A DNA stretch of 53,391 bases, taken from contig DODZ01000028.1 in the NCBI GenBank assembly GCA_003524145.1, positions 1 to 53,391 of the forward strand, in the 5' to 3' direction. The stretch is from Candidatus Apopatosoma intestinale (GTDB taxonomy: Bacteria > Bacillota > Clostridia > Oscillospirales > CAG-272). Below the pieces are notes generated by a model. The model saw only the letters and a list, made by a program, of their open reading frames with translations. It did no database searches and was not told the DNA's origin. This document shows positions 51,350-53,391 of the stretch, in pieces (positions within the stretch are counted from its first letter, which is position 1; each line of letters begins with the position of its first letter). The translations under genes were made by a program, and so were the position numbers.

Positions 51350-52735
51350 ATGAACGATATCAAAAGCAGAATAAACGAATATATCAATGCGCATGCAGAG
51401 GAGATGGAGGCTGTGCTTGCAGATCTCGTTTCCGTGCCGAGCGTCAAAGGCAAGCCGCAGGCGGGAATGCCTTTCGGCACAGAGCCTGCAAAGGCTCTTG
51501 CAAAGATGCTTGACTACTGTGAGAAATACGGCTTCCATACAAAAAATCACGAAAATTATGTAGGCACAGCTGACCTTTCCGAGAGCGGCGAGCCTGCACT
51601 CGGAGTGCTTTGCCATCTCGATGTTGTCCCCGCGGGCGACGGCTGGCAGAGCGATCCCTTCACCCTCGTAAAAAAGGACGGCAAGCTCTTCGGCAGAGGT
51701 GCCATAGATGACAAGGGTCCTGCCGTGGCAACGCTTTTTGCTCTTCGCGCCGTAAAGGAGCTGGGACTTCCTATCCGTGAGAACGTGCGTTTTATTTTCG
51801 GCACGGATGAGGAAAACGGCTCGAGCGATATCGCTTATTATACCAAAAAAGAGACTCTGCCCGATATGCTTTTCACGCCCGACGGCGAATACCCAGTTAT
51901 AAATCTCGAAAAGGGAATGATTCGCGGCGAGGCAGTTGCCTCCTGCAGTCACGGCGGCAAGAAAAGCATAGTCTGCGCTCATGGCGGTACGGTTGTCAAT
52001 GCCGTTCCCGCATCTGCGTATGCGATGCTTGAGGGCTTCACGGCAGATGAGGTGAATGCCGCTATCGCGGATGCGCCTGAGGGTGTTTCGTTCATATACG
52101 AGGACAGCAAGCTGACAGCGCAGGGAAGAAGTGCACACGCTTCTACTCCATGGGAGGGCGTAAACGCTCTGACAGCGCTGATGAAGGTGCTCGGCAGGCT
52201 GAAAACCGATGATGAGACAGCCGCACTTTTTGCAAATGCCGCATTGGCTTTTCCTTTCGGCGAGACAAACGGAAAAGCACTTTCACTCGATATAAGCGAT
52301 GAGCGCTCGGGACCGCTCACGCTTGTTTTCAGCATAATGGACTACGAGGGCGGCAAGCTCTGCGGAAAATTCGATATCCGCTTCCCGATATGCCTGAATG
52401 TGCCGCACGTGCGCGAGCTTCTCGAGGCGGGGCTTGCAAAGTATTCGCTTGCTCTCGCTTCAATGACGGGCACAGAGCCGCATTACGTTGACGAAAACAG
52501 CGACTTTATCCGCACGCTCCTGCGCGTTTACGAGGAGCAGACGGGGCTTGAGGGCAAGACTATCGCCATCGGCGGCGGTACCTATGTGCACAATACGAGC
52601 GGCGGCGTGGCTTTTGGGTGCGCTTTCCCCGGCGAGGACAATCATATGCACGGCGCTGACGAATTTATCACAGAACAGAGCTTGCTCATCAATGCGAAGA
52701 TTTTCGCAAATGCGATATATGAATTGCTGAAATAA
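51350..52735 (+). CDS. pepV: Sapep-family Mn(II)/Zn dipeptidase (PepV-like)
   Basis: Cleaves dipeptides, 461 residues, M20 family. Metal ligands: His89 and Asp91 in CHLDVVPAGDGW, Asp120 in GRGAIDDKGP, Glu154-Glu155 in GTDEENGSSD, and a His in the C-terminal NHMHGADEF. The long lid domain characteristic of PepV (about 180-380) is present. Free dipeptides from peptide uptake would be its substrates, which fits the Opp transporter at the other end of the window. GAGAGG precedes the ATG. Confidence 0.95.
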   Translation: MNDIKSRINEYINAHAEEMEAVLADLVSVPSVKGKPQAGMPFGTEPAKALAKMLDYCEKYGFHTKNHENYVGTADLSESGEPALGVLCHLDVVPAGDGWQSDPFTLVKKDGKLFGRGAIDDKGPAVATLFALRAVKELGLPIRENVRFIFGTDEENGSSDIAYYTKKETLPDMLFTPDGEYPVINLEKGMIRGEAVASCSHGGKKSIVCAHGGTVVNAVPASAYAMLEGFTADEVNAAIADAPEGVSFIYEDSKLTAQGRSAHASTPWEGVNALTALMKVLGRLKTDDETAALFANAALAFPFGETNGKALSLDISDERSGPLTLVFSIMDYEGGKLCGKFDIRFPICLNVPHVRELLEAGLAKYSLALASMTGTEPHYVDENSDFIRTLLRVYEEQTGLEGKTIAIGGGTYVHNTSGGVAFGCAFPGEDNHMHGADEFITEQSLLINAKIFANAIYELLK

Positions 52736-52754
52736 AAAAGTATATAAAAATATG

Positions 52755-52791
52755 AAAACGAAGAAAATCCGCATGGATTTTCTTCGTTTTT
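52755..52791 (+). terminator. Terminator after pepV, shared with the convergent gene
   Basis: A perfect 16-bp A/T-rich stem (52755-52770 with 52775-52790) with a GCAT loop. It has A tracts on the left and T on the right, so it serves both strands. Confidence 0.85.
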
Positions 52792-52802
52792 GCTTGTCAT
52801 TT

Positions 52803-53195
52803 TTATTTTACCCGCCTGCCGCAGTTTTTACAGTAGAGGTGGTCGCTCTCAATGCGTGAGCCGCAATACGGGCAGAAATTGGATTCTCCGCTTTCTCTGT
52901 TTTCGGCATGAGATTTATAGCTTCCGTCGCCGTATTTTTCGTTAAGAGGGTCGGTCTCCTCGCGGCTGTCTACTATGTCAAAGGATGAGTAGCGATTTTT
53001 GCTTTTGGCGTTCTTGAAACTGTAAACTGTGGAAGCTATCCCCATTGCCACAAAGCAAATTCCGAAAATAGGGAAGAAAATCGGCGCTCCCATGGTTGAT
53101 GCCACAATTGTCCAACCTATGCCGAAAACCGAGACGATTATGCCGGCGAAACCGTTCATCATGGAAGGCCCCCTGCCGGGTTTTATACTTTTCAT
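52803..53195 (-). CDS. Zinc-ribbon membrane protein
   Basis: 130 residues. Two hydrophobic helices (about 14-33 and 37-58), a charged linker, and a C-terminal zinc ribbon CPYCGSRIESDHLYCKNCG with two CxxC pairs. GGAGGTG precedes the ATG. Such zinc-ribbon and membrane combinations are common in Firmicutes with no established role. A promoter is visible at 53224-53252. Confidence 0.85.
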   Translation of the reverse strand: MKSIKPGRGPSMMNGFAGIIVSVFGIGWTIVASTMGAPIFFPIFGICFVAMGIASTVYSFKNAKSKNRYSSFDIVDSREETDPLNEKYGDGSYKSHAENRESGESNFCPYCGSRIESDHLYCKNCGRRVK

Positions 53196-53223
53196 GAAAT
53201 CACCTCCGAAAATTCTTTATTTT

Positions 53224-53252
53224 ATTTTACCATACTTTTGCGAAAAAAGCAA
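53224..53252 (-). promoter_or_regulatory. Promoter of the zinc-ribbon membrane protein gene
   Basis: On the minus strand TTGCTT and TAAAAT are spaced 17 nt, about 30 nt before the start. The remaining bases to the window end hold nothing I can identify. Confidence 0.6.
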
Positions 53253-53391
53253 GAGGGGAAGAGCGATAAAAGCCGCTTTTGCTTTCAATAAATCCTTTTA
53301 TCAAATAAAAACATTTCCACTTCGCTTTTTCGGTCTGCACTTTTTCAGCATCCGCGCGTGGATAGACGAAAATGCGCAGAGTCGTCGAATA

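Overview
The window looks like a chromosomal segment of a low-to-moderate GC Firmicute of the class Clostridia, probably a gut relative of the Ruminococcaceae/Oscillospirales. This is inferred from the gene content: a Gram-positive style opp operon, HprK, a YybS-GdpP pair, lipobox lipoproteins in place of periplasmic proteins, a cohesin-type surface protein and compact FeoAB. The standard genetic code fits, with TGA used as a stop. I see no phage, plasmid, integrase, transposase or CRISPR array.

Layout. (1) 1-8.5 kb, minus strand: an oligopeptide ABC transporter operon transcribed oppA-oppB-oppC-oppD-oppF plus a small membrane protein. Three of its five subunits have unusual architecture. OppA appears circularly permuted. 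OppC carries a seven-repeat RCC1-like beta-propeller in its first extracellular loop. OppF has about 170-190 residues of coiled-coil-rich sequence between Walker A and the Q-loop. (2) 8.7-12.3 kb: a free-standing 49-codon gene with its own promoter and terminator, a secreted leucine-rich-repeat protein with a frameshifted signal peptide, and an SGNH esterase. (3) 12.4-26 kb: hinT-alaS, divergent from rpoB-rpoC, then a DUF308 protein and ftsH. (4) 26-31 kb: a candidate small RNA, tRNA-Gln(CUG), divergent feoAB, a sigma factor, a zinc-ribbon protein, a lipoprotein and a ProX-type deacylase. (5) 31-38 kb: an anchored Ig-like protein, pyridoxal kinase, a heparinase-like protein and a lipoprotein with a trigger-factor-type FKBP domain, followed by about 0.85 kb of non-coding, repeat-rich DNA. 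(6) 38.5-45.8 kb: hprK-yybS-gdpP, a cyclophilin lipoprotein with a serine hydrolase, and a YetF-DUF4363 pair. (7) 46-53 kb: an anchored cohesin/CxxC-repeat protein, a PII-like protein with a CPA2 antiporter, a CmpB-like membrane protein, a phosphoribosyltransferase, a PepV dipeptidase and a zinc-ribbon membrane protein.

Functional themes. Peptide uptake (Opp) and a PepV dipeptidase point to peptide nutrition. HprK and GdpP link carbon regulation to c-di-AMP turnover, and a PII-like protein sits beside an ion antiporter. Several cell-surface proteins and two extracytoplasmic prolyl isomerases fit an elaborate secreted proteome. The most striking novelty is the remodelled Opp transporter. The next most interesting items are a dispersed hairpin repeat whose stem sequence changes while pairing is kept, the PII/antiporter pair, the lone small gene and the candidate small RNA.
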